Assembly (NCBI RefSeq): GCF_900323545.1
Contig: NZ_OOHN01000008.1
Span: 2,056,609 to 2,120,608 of the forward strand
Length of the DNA stretch: 64,000 bases
From: Actinomyces sp. Marseille-P3109
GTDB taxonomy: Bacteria; Actinomycetota; Actinomycetes; Actinomycetales; Actinomycetaceae
Direction: 5' to 3'
Shown: positions 50,711 to 59,361 of the stretch, in pieces
Position numbering within the stretch: the stretch's first letter is position 1
Layout: each line of letters opens with the position of its first letter
Notes under the pieces: model-generated
Databases searched by the model: none
Told to the model about the DNA's origin: nothing
Seen by the model: the letters and a program-made list of their open reading frames with translations, nothing else
Made by a program: the position numbers and the translations under genes

Positions 50711-52630
50711 ATGCCCGAACCGTCCTTCCGGTCGTCCCGGACCGTTTTGTCACCCGCGTCCATGTCCCCCGACGCTGCGCTGCCCCAGCCCCCGTCCATC
50801 GGGGCCGGGGCTCTTCTGCGATGGCTGCTGCGCCGCGCCGCCGTCCCGGTCGCCCTGGCCACCCTGGCGGCCTGCACCTCCAACATCATCCAGGCGATCG
50901 TGCCGGCCTTCCTGGGCCAGGCCCTCGATGCCGGGATCGAGAACGGCCTCAACGCCCGCATCTGGGGCATCGGCGCCCTGCTGCTGGTGCTGTTCGTCGT
51001 CTACGCCGTCGGGGACACGATGCTGTCCTACTTCGGGGTCCAGGCCTGGATGCGCACCGCCTTCGACGTCGACCGGCTCGTGGGCCGCCAGGTCTCCGCC
51101 ACCGGCAAGGATCTGTCCCGGCAGGTCTCCACCGGAGAGGTCGCCACCATCATCGCCTCCGACGCAGACCACCTGGGAAAGCTCATCCAGCACCTGCCGG
51201 CCCTGCTGGGGGCCGCGGCCAGCTTCATCGTCGTGGCCGTCCTCATGCTCCGCACCTCGGTGAGCCTGGGGCTGGTGGTCATCCTGGGCATGCCGCTGGT
51301 CGCGGCGATCGTCACCCTGGTCATCCGCCCGTTGCAGAAGCGCCAGGCCATCCAGCGCGAGGCCCAGTCCGCGGTCACCACGATCACCACCGACACGGTG
51401 GCGGGCCTGCGGATCCTGCGGGGCATCGGCGGAGAGGACGTCTTCGCCCGCCGCTACCGGGACGCCTCCCAGGAGCTGCGGCGCCGCGGCGTCGAGGTGG
51501 CCTCCTCCCAGGCCACCCTCATGACCCTCCAGGTGCTGCTGCCCGGGCTCTTCGCCGCGATCGTCGTGTGGATCGCGGCGCGCATGGCGGTGGCCGGCAG
51601 CCTCACCCCTGGCGGGCTCATCACCTTCTACGGCTACACCGCCTACCTGTCCTGGCCGCTGTGGGTCTTCACCAACTCCGTGCAGGACTACACCCGGGCC
51701 GCCGTGGGCGCCCGGCGCCTGAGCCATCTGCTTGAGGTGAAGCCTGCCGCCGGCAGCCTCGTGGAGCGCCTCGACCTGGACCCCGCCGCCGCCCACCCCG
51801 TCCGCGGAGACCTGGTGGACACCGGAAGCGGCCTGCGCCTGACGGAGGGCCGCATGACGGCGCTGGTGTGCCCCGACCCGGAGGTCTCCGCGGCGCTGGC
51901 CACCCGCCTGGGCCGCTTCACCGACTCCGGGTCCACCGTGACCCTGGCGGGCCGGCCGCTGACCACCATGCCCCTGGACCAGGTGCGCGCCAGCGTCGTC
52001 GTGGCCGGGGCGACCGCCCAGCTCTTCACCGGGACCCTGCGCGAGGCCCTCGACGTGCGCGGCGGCCCCGACCCGCAGCCGGCGAGCCGAGAGGACCTCG
52101 TGCGCGCCGAGGCCGAGCGCACCACCGGGGCCGACGTCGACCTGCAGGTCCGCGCCCAGGAGCGCGACATGCCCGGCGACGACCGCCTGCTGGAGGCCAT
52201 TGAGATCGCCGACGCCGGCGACGTCCTCACCTCGCTCAGCGAGGGCCTGGCCGGGATGATCACCGAGAAGGGGCGGTCCCTGTCCGGCGGGCAGCGCCAG
52301 CGCGTGTCCCTGGCCCGGGCCCTGCTGACGGAGGCTCCCACGCTCGTGCTCATCGAGCCGACCTCAGCCCTGGACTCCCACACCGAGGCCCGGGTGGCCG
52401 CCCAGGTGCACCGGGCCCGCGCCGGGCGCACGACCGTCGTCGTCACCGCCTCCCCGCTCGTGCTGGAGGCCTGCGACGAGGTCGTCTTCCTGGACTCCAG
52501 CGGCGCCGAGCTGATGCGATCCACGCACCGCGAGCTCATGGCGATGGCCCGCGAGGGCGACGCTCAGGCGGCCGACTACCGCGCCGTCGTCTCCCGGGCC
52601 CTGGGCGAGGACGCGGAGGTGAGCTGCTGA
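50711..52630 (+). CDS. ABC exporter half-transporter 1 (degenerate ATP site)
   Basis: This 639-residue protein has six membrane helices (about 35-330) plus a nucleotide domain. The Walker A position reads LVCPDPEVSAALATR instead of GxxGxGKS/T, the Walker B Asp is Ile (LVLIEPTSALDS), and the H-loop His is absent (VVVTASPLVLEA). The signature LSGGQRQRVSLARALL is perfect. So this half should not hydrolyse ATP in its own site but completes the site of its partner. The partner gene starts at 52630, overlapping its last base. The cargo is not readable. ATG 50711 is the first start; 50762 is possible. Confidence 0.9.
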   Translation: MPEPSFRSSRTVLSPASMSPDAALPQPPSIGAGALLRWLLRRAAVPVALATLAACTSNIIQAIVPAFLGQALDAGIENGLNARIWGIGALLLVLFVVYAVGDTMLSYFGVQAWMRTAFDVDRLVGRQVSATGKDLSRQVSTGEVATIIASDADHLGKLIQHLPALLGAAASFIVVAVLMLRTSVSLGLVVILGMPLVAAIVTLVIRPLQKRQAIQREAQSAVTTITTDTVAGLRILRGIGGEDVFARRYRDASQELRRRGVEVASSQATLMTLQVLLPGLFAAIVVWIAARMAVAGSLTPGGLITFYGYTAYLSWPLWVFTNSVQDYTRAAVGARRLSHLLEVKPAAGSLVERLDLDPAAAHPVRGDLVDTGSGLRLTEGRMTALVCPDPEVSAALATRLGRFTDSGSTVTLAGRPLTTMPLDQVRASVVVAGATAQLFTGTLREALDVRGGPDPQPASREDLVRAEAERTTGADVDLQVRAQERDMPGDDRLLEAIEIADAGDVLTSLSEGLAGMITEKGRSLSGGQRQRVSLARALLTEAPTLVLIEPTSALDSHTEARVAAQVHRARAGRTTVVVTASPLVLEACDEVVFLDSSGAELMRSTHRELMAMAREGDAQAADYRAVVSRALGEDAEVSC

Positions 52631-54366
52631 TGGCGCTTCCCGTGGCTCCCGGGCCGGTCGCCCTGCGCAAGACCTTCGGGATCATGGCCTCCTACCGGAG
52701 GCGCTTCGCCGTCGTCCTGGTCCTGCAGATCACGGCGGTTCTGGCCACGCTCGTGGCCCCGCAGCTGCTGGGGCGGCTGGTCGGGCGGGTCTCGGCCGGG
52801 CGGGCCGACGCCGGCTACGTGGACCGGATCGTGCTGACCATCATCGCGGTCACGCTCGTGGGCGCGCTCATCAACCGTTTCGCCCAGAAGCACGCCCGAA
52901 CTCTGGGCGAGTCGGTCTTCGCCGACCTGCGCGAGCGCATGATGAACCGGGTGGTGCACCTGCCGCTGAGCGCCGTGGAGTCCGCCGGCACCGGCGACCT
53001 CGTGGGGCGCACCACCACTGACGTCTCCCGCATCGAGTTCCTGGTGCGCGTGGGGATCCCGCAGATCCTCGTGTGCGTGGTGACGATCGTCTTCACCCTC
53101 CTGGCCGCCGCCTTCGCCGACCCCCTCCTGGCGCTCGGGCTGCTCGTCATCGCCCCGCCGGTGTGGTCGATGATGCGCTGGTACCTGCCGACCTCCATCC
53201 CCGCCTACCGGGCCGAGTCGGCCGCCCAGGCCCGCCTCAACGGCGCGGTCTCCGAGACGGTCGAGCACGCCGAGACCGTGGACGCGCTGGGCATCGGGGC
53301 GCGCCGCGAGCGCTCCATCATGGCCTCCATCAAGGAAGCCTGGTCCCTGGAGCGCTACACGGCGATGCTGCGGGTGCGCCTGTTCATGGTGCTCGACGTC
53401 GCCTGGCGGGCGCCCGTCGTCGTCATCCTCCTGTGGGGCGGATTCCTGGCCGCCCGCGGCTACGCGACCCTGGGGGCGATCACCACCGTGACGCTCTACG
53501 CGATGGAGCTGCGCAAGCCGGTGGGCCAGCTCATGTTCTGGATCGACCAGGTCCAGATCGCCCAGGCCTCCCTGTCCCGCATCCTGGGTGTCGAGGAGGT
53601 CCCCGACGACCGCACCCCCACCGGCGAGGAGCCCGACGGCCGACGGATCGTGCTCGACGACGTGCGCTTCTCCTACCGGGAGGGCGTCGAGGTGCTCCAC
53701 GGGATCGACCTGGAGCTCGTGCCCGGGGAGCGGCTGGCCGTCGTCGGGCCCTCGGGGTCCGGCAAGTCCACGCTGGGGCGGATGCTGGCGGGCATCAACC
53801 CGCCCACCTCCGGGAGCGTCACCGTGGGCGGGGTGGCGCTGACGGACCTCACGGAGGACGAGCTGCGCCGCCACGTGGCCCTGGTGACCCAGGAGCACCA
53901 CGTGTTCGTCGGCTCCGTGGCGGACAACGTGCGCCTGGGCCGCCCACGAGCCTCGGACGATACGATCCGTGAGGCCATCGAGGCCATCGGGGCCGACGCC
54001 TGGGTGGACGAGCTGCCCGACGGGATGAACACGATGGTCGGCTCCGGGCACCTGAACCTCACCCCGGCCCAGGCCCAGGAGGTGGCGCTGGCCCGCCTGG
54101 TGCTGCTGGACCCGCACACGCTCATCCTGGACGAGGCCACCTCGCTGCTGGACCCGCGCGCCGCGCGCATCCTGGAGCGGACCCTGTCCACAGCGCTGGC
54201 GGGGCGCACCGTCATCGAGGTGGCCCACCGCCTCTACACGGCCGCCGACGCCGACCGGGTCGCGGTCGTCATGGACGGGCGGATCGTCGAGCTGGGCACC
54301 CACGACGAGCTCGTGGCGCTCGGCGGGGAGTACGCGAGCCTCTGGCAGGCCTGGAACCAGGAGTAG
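52630..54366 (+). CDS. ABC exporter half-transporter 2 (catalytic ATP site)
   Basis: This 578-residue partner has six membrane helices (about 20-310) and a nucleotide domain with intact Walker A VGPSGSGKSTLGRML (about 372), Walker B TLILDEATSLLD (about 497) and H-loop EVAHRL. Here the signature is lost: NLTPAQAQEVALARLVLL stands where LSGGQ is expected. Its lesions are thus the mirror image of the first subunit, and the pair should form a heterodimer with one working composite site. It overlaps the upstream gene by 1 nt (TGATG). Confidence 0.92.
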   Translation: MALPVAPGPVALRKTFGIMASYRRRFAVVLVLQITAVLATLVAPQLLGRLVGRVSAGRADAGYVDRIVLTIIAVTLVGALINRFAQKHARTLGESVFADLRERMMNRVVHLPLSAVESAGTGDLVGRTTTDVSRIEFLVRVGIPQILVCVVTIVFTLLAAAFADPLLALGLLVIAPPVWSMMRWYLPTSIPAYRAESAAQARLNGAVSETVEHAETVDALGIGARRERSIMASIKEAWSLERYTAMLRVRLFMVLDVAWRAPVVVILLWGGFLAARGYATLGAITTVTLYAMELRKPVGQLMFWIDQVQIAQASLSRILGVEEVPDDRTPTGEEPDGRRIVLDDVRFSYREGVEVLHGIDLELVPGERLAVVGPSGSGKSTLGRMLAGINPPTSGSVTVGGVALTDLTEDELRRHVALVTQEHHVFVGSVADNVRLGRPRASDDTIREAIEAIGADAWVDELPDGMNTMVGSGHLNLTPAQAQEVALARLVLLDPHTLILDEATSLLDPRAARILERTLSTALAGRTVIEVAHRLYTAADADRVAVVMDGRIVELGTHDELVALGGEYASLWQAWNQE

Positions 54367-54565
54367 TGCACATCGGTGCAGATCGCCGGTGGCGAAAGCC
54401 GGGCCCCATCTCCCAAACCTACAAACCCGCCCGGGTCTGCGTTGTTCCACGATGGCGCGCGCTGTGAGATTCTTGGGTCGGAGGGTCGTCCCACTGTCGC
54501 GATCCCGCCGCCTCGCAGTCAGTCGGCTGCACCCAACGCTGCACCTCACACGAGAAGGTCCGTTC

Positions 54566-55051
54566 ATGCCCAACAACCAGCCACCTCCCCCACCGTCGCA
54601 GGGGACACCGTCGGCCTCCGCCACGCCTCCTCGGGGGGCCGGCGGCACCCAGCCCTCGCTCGGTGAGCTCATCGCCCGTATCTCGGAGAACATCTCAGCG
54701 CTGGTGCGCGGCGAGATCGACCTGGCCAAGGCCAAGGGCCAGCGCATGGCCAAGGAGATGGGCCTGGGGGCCGGGCTGCTCGGTGCCGCCGGGGTCCTGG
54801 CCCTGTTCATCTTCGGGCTGCTGCTCGGGTCGCTGACGGCGGGACTGTCCAACGTCATGCCACTGTGGGCCGCCTTCCTCGTGGTGGCGCTGATCCTCAC
54901 GGTGATCGCTGTGCCGCTGGCCCTGATCGGCGTCAAGCGGCTCAAGGCGGCCAAGGAGAACACGCCCACGCCGCAGGAGGGGCTGATGGAGTCGGTCAAC
55001 ACCGTCAAGGGAGCCGTCGCCTCCGGCCTGGAGAGGGGGAACGCCCGGTGA
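54566..55051 (+). CDS. Phage-holin-family (PF07332-type) membrane protein
   Basis: This 161-residue actinobacterial protein is called phage holin family by fold, although it is a chromosomal gene without phage context. After a Pro-rich start comes the conserved amphipathic segment SLGELIARISENISALVRGE, then EIDLAKAKGQRMAKEMGLGA, and two membrane helices (LLGAAGVLALFIFGLLLGSL; WAAFLVVALILTVIAVPLAL). AGAAGG precedes ATG 54566. Its stop overlaps the next gene, forming a three-gene set that recurs in actinobacteria; a role in envelope maintenance is inferred. Confidence 0.87.
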   Translation: MPNNQPPPPPSQGTPSASATPPRGAGGTQPSLGELIARISENISALVRGEIDLAKAKGQRMAKEMGLGAGLLGAAGVLALFIFGLLLGSLTAGLSNVMPLWAAFLVVALILTVIAVPLALIGVKRLKAAKENTPTPQEGLMESVNTVKGAVASGLERGNAR

Positions 55052-55524
55052 GCACCAACACCGCACCCACGTCTGCCCCCGCTGCGCAGGCCGCGCCGTC
55101 GGCTGATGCCGTTCTGTCCGACATGGCGGCCCGACGCCTGGCGCTGGCCGCCGACATCGACGAGCTCGCCGCGCGCCTGGCCCCGAACAACCTGGCCAAG
55201 GTCGCCAAGCTCAAGGCCCGCGAGAAGGTCCAGGACCTGCGCAGCCAGGCCGTCGGCAAGGCCGAGAACGCCGTCGGGCAGGTCAAGAACCGCCTGGCCT
55301 CCCTGGCGGGCGGCGGTACCGACCCCGACGGCGGAGTCGACTCCTACGAGCCCGGCACGCTGACCCTCGGCCAGCGCGTCACCCGCCTGTTCGACGACGC
55401 CCGCGACGGCGATCCCGCCTCGCTGGGGATCGTCACGGTTGCGGGGCTCGCCCTGGCCGGCCTGAGCGTGACGGCGACCGTCGCCGCGGTCAAGGTTTTC
55501 CGCGCTCGGGCGGGCCGGGCATGA
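55048..55524 (+). CDS. DUF3618-like membrane-associated protein
   Basis: This 158-residue protein starts at GTG 55048 inside the holin-family stop. It has a DUF3618-like helix (LALAADIDELAARLAPNNLA), a helical middle (QAVGKAENAVGQVKNRLASL) and one membrane helix (LGIVTVAGLALAGLSVTATV) near the end with a basic tail. The family is usually found beside holin-family genes and has no known activity. The next gene overlaps its stop by 4 nt. Confidence 0.8.
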   Translation: MSTNTAPTSAPAAQAAPSADAVLSDMAARRLALAADIDELAARLAPNNLAKVAKLKAREKVQDLRSQAVGKAENAVGQVKNRLASLAGGGTDPDGGVDSYEPGTLTLGQRVTRLFDDARDGDPASLGIVTVAGLALAGLSVTATVAAVKVFRARAGRA

Positions 55525-55973
55525 CCAGCGGTCAGCAGGCCGGTGGCGACTCCGGCGCGGCTGATGGCGCCAGGGCCGCCGGCTCCGAGTCGCTGAGCCC
55601 CGAGCAGATCGAGGAGCGGCTGCGCGCCCAGCGCGTGGCGCTGGCGGCGAGCGTCGATGAGCTCGCCGCCAGGGTCGACCCGCGCACGCAGGCCCGGGAG
55701 GCCGGAGAGCACCTGCGCGAGCAGGCGAGCGCCCGGGCCGACCACCTGCGCGAGCAGGCGAGCGCCCGGGCCGACCAGCTACGTGAGCAGGCCGCGGCCG
55801 GTGCCGGCCGACTGCGCGAGGAGGCCCGCCGGCTGGCCGAGCAGGCCGAGGAGACCTGGGAGCGCGCCAAGCAGGGCGACTCCGAGGCGACCTCCGCGCT
55901 CACCAAGGCGGCTGCCGTCGCTGGAGGCGTGGTGACCACCGGGATCATCCTGGCCCGCCTCGCCCGCCGCTGA
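55521..55973 (+). CDS. DUF3618 protein with an 11-residue tandem repeat
   Basis: This 150-residue protein opens with the DUF3618 motif QIEERLRAQRVALAASVDEL and AARVDPRTQARE. It then runs through a coiled coil built of 11-residue units (HLREQASARAD, twice, then a partial QLREQAAAGAG), and ends in a Gly/Val helix (AGGVVTTGIILARL). The units come from a 33-bp DNA repeat, so the coil length may vary between strains. It is the third gene of the holin/DUF3618 set. Function unknown. Confidence 0.8.
   Translation: MTSGQQAGGDSGAADGARAAGSESLSPEQIEERLRAQRVALAASVDELAARVDPRTQAREAGEHLREQASARADHLREQASARADQLREQAAAGAGRLREEARRLAEQAEETWERAKQGDSEATSALTKAAAVAGGVVTTGIILARLARR
55710..55775 (+). repeat. 33-bp tandem repeat, two exact units
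   Basis: Two identical 33-bp units (55710-55742 and 55743-55775) encode HLREQASARAD each; a third, diverged partial unit follows. Confidence 0.9.
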
Positions 55974-56063
55974 AGCAGGCGCGCGCCCGAGCCCTCCGAG
56001 CACCAGGCTCCACCCGCCCGCCGGGCCACATGTCCCTCCCACCGGCCATGCCACCCATTCCGT

Positions 56064-56131
56064 GAGGACGCACCGTAAGGCTCGAGGACTGCACCCCAGG
56101 GATCAGTCCTTGGCCCTTATGGTGCGTCCTC
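56064..56131. repeat. 68-bp nested hairpin element, copy 1
   Basis: GAGGACGCACCGTAAGG (56064-56080) pairs 16 of 17 with the complement of 56115-56131. Inside it GAGGACTG pairs with CAGTCCT. A related element lies at 57008-57071. Confidence 0.75.
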
Positions 56132-56597
56132 TCGCTACGGGCCTCCGCCCCTCGGGGCACATGTTTTGGATGCGTGATGGCTGCTGGAATCGTGCGAGGT
56201 CGGGTGGCACGGATCCACCTGCGATCAACGCCGGGGCCAGGGCCGGTCCACACGGCAGCCACGTTGAGCAGGGCTCAATCCGTGCTATCCCAGATGGCCA
56301 GATGTGAGCATCCGTCACGCAGCCGCAACGACCTACCTGGGCCCGGGCTCGTCATGCCCACTGCTACTACACGAGGACTGGGTGCTACTTGCCGGGACAT
56401 GGATGTACCGCATGAGAGCCCGGCCCCAGACAGTACCGACAACTCCTGGATAGTAGCGCCCGAGCCTCGTGGAGTAGCCACCCTGTGGCGGATCCAGCCT
56501 TTCCCCGAAGCAGACCGTCCTCTGCCAGTTCCAGCCTGAGAGGGCCGGCATAGTCCCAAGGCATGTCCCCTGCCGGATCTGGGCGGAACCAGCCGGC

Positions 56598-56721
56598 GGT
56601 GTCCACTCAGCGGACATGAACTCTGCACCGGCGTCGGGACCCGCGCACGAGCCGCAGCATTCAGCGGTTTTTCGCGAGGCATGGTGGCCGTGGAGCCGTT
56701 CATGTCCGCTGTGTGGACACC
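56598..56721. repeat. 124-bp element with 24-bp terminal inverted repeats
   Basis: The 24 bases from 56598 (GGTGTCCACTCAGCGGACAT...) match the complement of 56698-56721 at 23 positions. The 76-bp interior is non-coding. Size and GTCCA-type ends are like the element at 31566-31684. Confidence 0.75.
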
Positions 56722-56844
56722 GAACCGCTCGAGCGCCACGAGCTCGCCGAACGTTTGGGCTGCAGAGTCGATTCGCCGCAGTGTCACCGATGGGCTCGCC
56801 GACGGCTTCTACATGACGACAGCGCTGACGCAGAGGCCCGGTGA

Positions 56845-56945
56845 GGACGTACTTTCCGCATGAGGACTGCGTTCTGTCGCAGATGACTGAGATCAGGATG
56901 CAGCCGTCTTTGATGAAAGTACGTCCCCAGCACGAAGCGCAGTCC
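56845..56945. repeat. 101-bp interleaved inverted-repeat element, copy 2
   Basis: GGACGTACTT (56845) / AAGTACGTCC (ends 56926) and GGACTGCGTT (56864) / AGCGCAGTCC (ends 56945) each span 82 bp and interlock with a 19-bp offset. The 43-nt core has AGATGACTGAGATCAGG. Confidence 0.85.
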
Positions 56946-57007
56946 TCACCCCGGGAGCCGAGCCCCGCCGCACCGCCAGGACACCGACCTGCTCGGCCCT
57001 TGACCTC

Positions 57008-57071
57008 GAGGACGCACCACAAGCCTCAAGGACCGCCCCTGAGGGATCCCTTCGCCCCTTCACGTGCGTCC
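57008..57071. repeat. Nested hairpin element, copy 2
   Basis: GGACGCACC (57010) faces CGTGCGTCC (ends 57071), with an inner GGGATCCC palindrome. Layout and outer arms match 56064-56131, with more decay. Confidence 0.6.
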
Positions 57072-57482
57072 GCCCGGTTCGGTCAGCCACTCCGCCTGCG
57101 CATACGTCGGGCCCACCGCGTACGCCCCCGGCGAAGCATTGCCGTCCACTCGCCAGGCAGCCCCCATCCCATCTTCCTCTCAAAGATCTTCAAGGCAGCG
57201 GTCTCGAAAGTTTTCGACGGCCCCCACCTCTCTGGGGACCTCTCAGGTCAGCGTTGAGCAAAACCCATAGGTTCACTGAGCGCACACCCACAGTCATCTG
57301 AGCAACTCCTGAGCTTTTATTGAACCTGATGTCCTATATGTGGGGTGTGCGTCACCACGACTCTCATCCAGTGTCCGAATGGTGTTCGTACGCATTGACG
57401 TTGTACGGTTGGCCCACGACATATTTGACCAGGAAGAGCGCGCCCACGTGCGCGCCGTGACACGTTGGAGGGGGTCGAGCCT

Positions 57483-57689
57483 ATGGGGCGCGGCCGTCAG
57501 AAGGCCAAGGCAACCAAGGTTGCCCGTAAGCTCAAGTACTTCAGTCCGGAGACCGATTACAAGGCTCTGGAGCGGGAGCTCGTCTCAGCATCCTCGGGAT
57601 CTGAACCTGATGACGAGATCGACTACGAGGAACTGGCCGCCAAGTATGCCGTCGACGACGATGACTGGGACGACGAGGACAGGAAGTAA
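57483..57689 (+). CDS. DUF3073 family protein
   Basis: This 68-residue protein consists of the actinobacterial DUF3073 signature MGRGRQKAKATKVARKLKYF and SPETDYKALERELVS. A strongly acidic tail with DDDDWDDEDRK follows. A basic start joined to an acidic end suggests nucleic-acid or ribosome contact, but no role is known. GGAGGGGG lies 9 nt before ATG 57483. Confidence 0.93.
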   Translation: MGRGRQKAKATKVARKLKYFSPETDYKALERELVSASSGSEPDDEIDYEELAAKYAVDDDDWDDEDRK

Positions 57690-57705
57690 CCTCACCCCCA
57701 GTCAA

Positions 57706-57738
57706 GGAGGGCCGGAGGGACGCACCTACCGGCCCTTC
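57706..57738 (+). terminator. Hairpin after DUF3073
   Basis: GGAGGGCCGG and CCGGCCCTTC pair with one mismatch, 16 nt after the stop. Confidence 0.65.
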
Positions 57739-57930
57739 AGCGCGCCTACCAGCGCGTGAGTCGAGGCTGTCGGGCAGCCATCCGTGTCACTCTCGGCGAC
57801 TTTTCACTCCTGACCCGATTCACCTGCGTCACATCGACCCAGGTCAGGGCGGTGTCGCCCTGGCGCCCTCATCCAGGGCCGGCCCAGTCGGGATTGAATA
57901 GTCGCCAAGCGTGACACTTCATGGCGCGAG

Positions 57931-57965
57931 GCCCCCGTCGGACGCATTCCGCATCCGGCGGGGGC
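57931..57965. terminator. Hairpin downstream of purM
   Basis: GCCCCCGTCGGA and TCCGGCGGGGGC form a 12-bp stem with one mismatch, about 40 nt beyond the purM stop. The remainder of the 316-bp interval (57690-58005) shows nothing else. Confidence 0.75.
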
Positions 57966-58005
57966 GTTGCTGCTCTTGGCTGCTCATGGCTGCCCGTGGC
58001 AGCTC

Positions 58006-59151
58006 TCAGGCGATCCGGTAGGTGCCGTGGATGTCGACGGCTCCCCCGTCAACCCCCTTGGTGCCGGAGACGACTCGGTCCTGAGCCTCGTGCTTCCCAG
58101 CATCGTGCACCTCGCCGAGCACCCAGGCGGGGATGTCGGAGCCCTCGGCGACGCGCAGGACGGCGTCGACCGCGGCGGGGTCGACGACGGCGACCATCCC
58201 CACGCCGAGGTTGAGGGTACCCTCGAGGTCCTCCCACGGCACCGAGCCGAGCTCGCGCACGGTGGAGAAGACCGGCGGCACCGTCCAGGAGGCCCGGTCG
58301 ACGTCGGCGATGAGCCCGGCCGGCAGGACCCGGGCGACGTTGGCGGCCAGTCCCCCGCCGGTGATGTGGGACAGCGCGTGAACCGGCCCCGGAGCGGCCG
58401 GCGATGACAGGGTCTCCAGCATGGCCAGGCACACGCGGGTGTAGAGGCGCGTGGGCTCGAGCAGCTCCTGGCCCAGGGTGCGGCCGAACTCGGGGACCTC
58501 GCGCTCCAGGCCCCAGCCGGCGTGCTCGATGACGCGGCGCACCAGGGAGTAGCCGTTGGAGTGCAGGCCGGAGGAGCCCAGGGCGACCAGGACGTCGCCG
58601 ACGCGCACCTTCTCCGCGCCGAGCATGCGGTCGGCCTCGACGACGCCGGTGGCGGCCCCTGCGACGTCGTACTCGTCGGGGGCCATGAGGCCGGGGTGCT
58701 CGGCGGTCTCCCCGCCCAGCAGCGGGGTGCCGACGGCGGCGCAGGCCTGGGCGACGCCGCGCACGATGTCCGCGATCCGCTCGGGGACGACGTGCCCGCA
58801 GGCGATGTAGTCGGTCATGAGCAGGGGCCGGGCCCCGACCACGACGATGTCGTCAACGACCATGCCCACCAGGTCCTGGCCGATCGTGTCGTGGATGTCG
58901 AGGGCCTGGGCGATGGCGACCTTGGTGCCCACGCCGTCGGTGGAGGTGGCCAGCAGGGGGCGGCGGTAGTCGCGCAGTGCGGAGACGTCCACGAGCCCGG
59001 CGAAGCCCCCGACGCCGCCGACGACCGCCGGGGTCATCGTGGCGGCCACGGCATCCTTCATGAGCGCGACGGCCCGGTCCCCGGCGGCGGTGTCGACGCC
59101 GGCGGCGGCGTAGGTGATTCCCGGGGCGGACTGCTCGGACTGCTGGGTCAT
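58006..59151 (-). CDS. purM: Phosphoribosylformylglycinamidine cyclo-ligase (AIR synthetase)
   Basis: This 381-residue PurM carries out the fifth step of purine synthesis, ATP-dependent closure of FGAM to AIR. Family blocks are in order: ITYAAAGVDTAAGDRAV, LLATSTDGVGTKVAIAQALD, DLVGMVVDDIVVVGARPLLM, PLLGGETAEHPGLMAPDEYD, LGSSGLHSNGYSLVRRVI, ALSHITGGGLAANVARVLP and LGVGMVAVVDP. AAGGAG sits before ATG 59151. A fragment of a transposase-like gene and the SCP2-like gene lie upstream. Confidence 0.96.
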   Translation of the reverse strand: MTQQSEQSAPGITYAAAGVDTAAGDRAVALMKDAVAATMTPAVVGGVGGFAGLVDVSALRDYRRPLLATSTDGVGTKVAIAQALDIHDTIGQDLVGMVVDDIVVVGARPLLMTDYIACGHVVPERIADIVRGVAQACAAVGTPLLGGETAEHPGLMAPDEYDVAGAATGVVEADRMLGAEKVRVGDVLVALGSSGLHSNGYSLVRRVIEHAGWGLEREVPEFGRTLGQELLEPTRLYTRVCLAMLETLSSPAAPGPVHALSHITGGGLAANVARVLPAGLIADVDRASWTVPPVFSTVRELGSVPWEDLEGTLNLGVGMVAVVDPAAVDAVLRVAEGSDIPAWVLGEVHDAGKHEAQDRVVSGTKGVDGGAVDIHGTYRIA

Positions 59152-59361
59152 GTGGGGGCTCCTTGAGGACTCGGGTGGAGATGCGGTGGTGGGCGGAGGG
59201 GCGAGGACGGATCGGCGGAGGCGGCGCGGACAGGCGGCAACGGCGGGCCGCCTGGACACAGCGCGGCCGCCGCCGGGGCCCGGGCCACGACGTCGGCGAG
59301 CCCAGCGGGCCGCCGGAGGCCCCACGCCCCCGCCGCCCCAACGAGCGTCTTGATGAGCGCC

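Larger units (their letters stand above)
55974..57482. other. 1.5-kb gene-free stretch dense in palindromic elements
   Basis: No frame here has a ribosome site and recognisable product. The stretch holds at least four structured elements (56064-56131, 56598-56721, 56845-56945, 57008-57071), described separately. It also holds the DUF3073 promoter region at the right end. Confidence 0.6.

Noticed and set aside
54566..55973. Prophage lysis cassette
   Set aside because: The holin-family label is by fold only; no endolysin, capsid, terminase or integrase lies nearby, and the trio is a common actinobacterial chromosomal set.
56275..57022. Overlapping frames on both strands in the repeat-rich interval
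   Set aside because: None has a ribosome site or recognisable product and they run through palindromic elements; they appear to be chance open frames.
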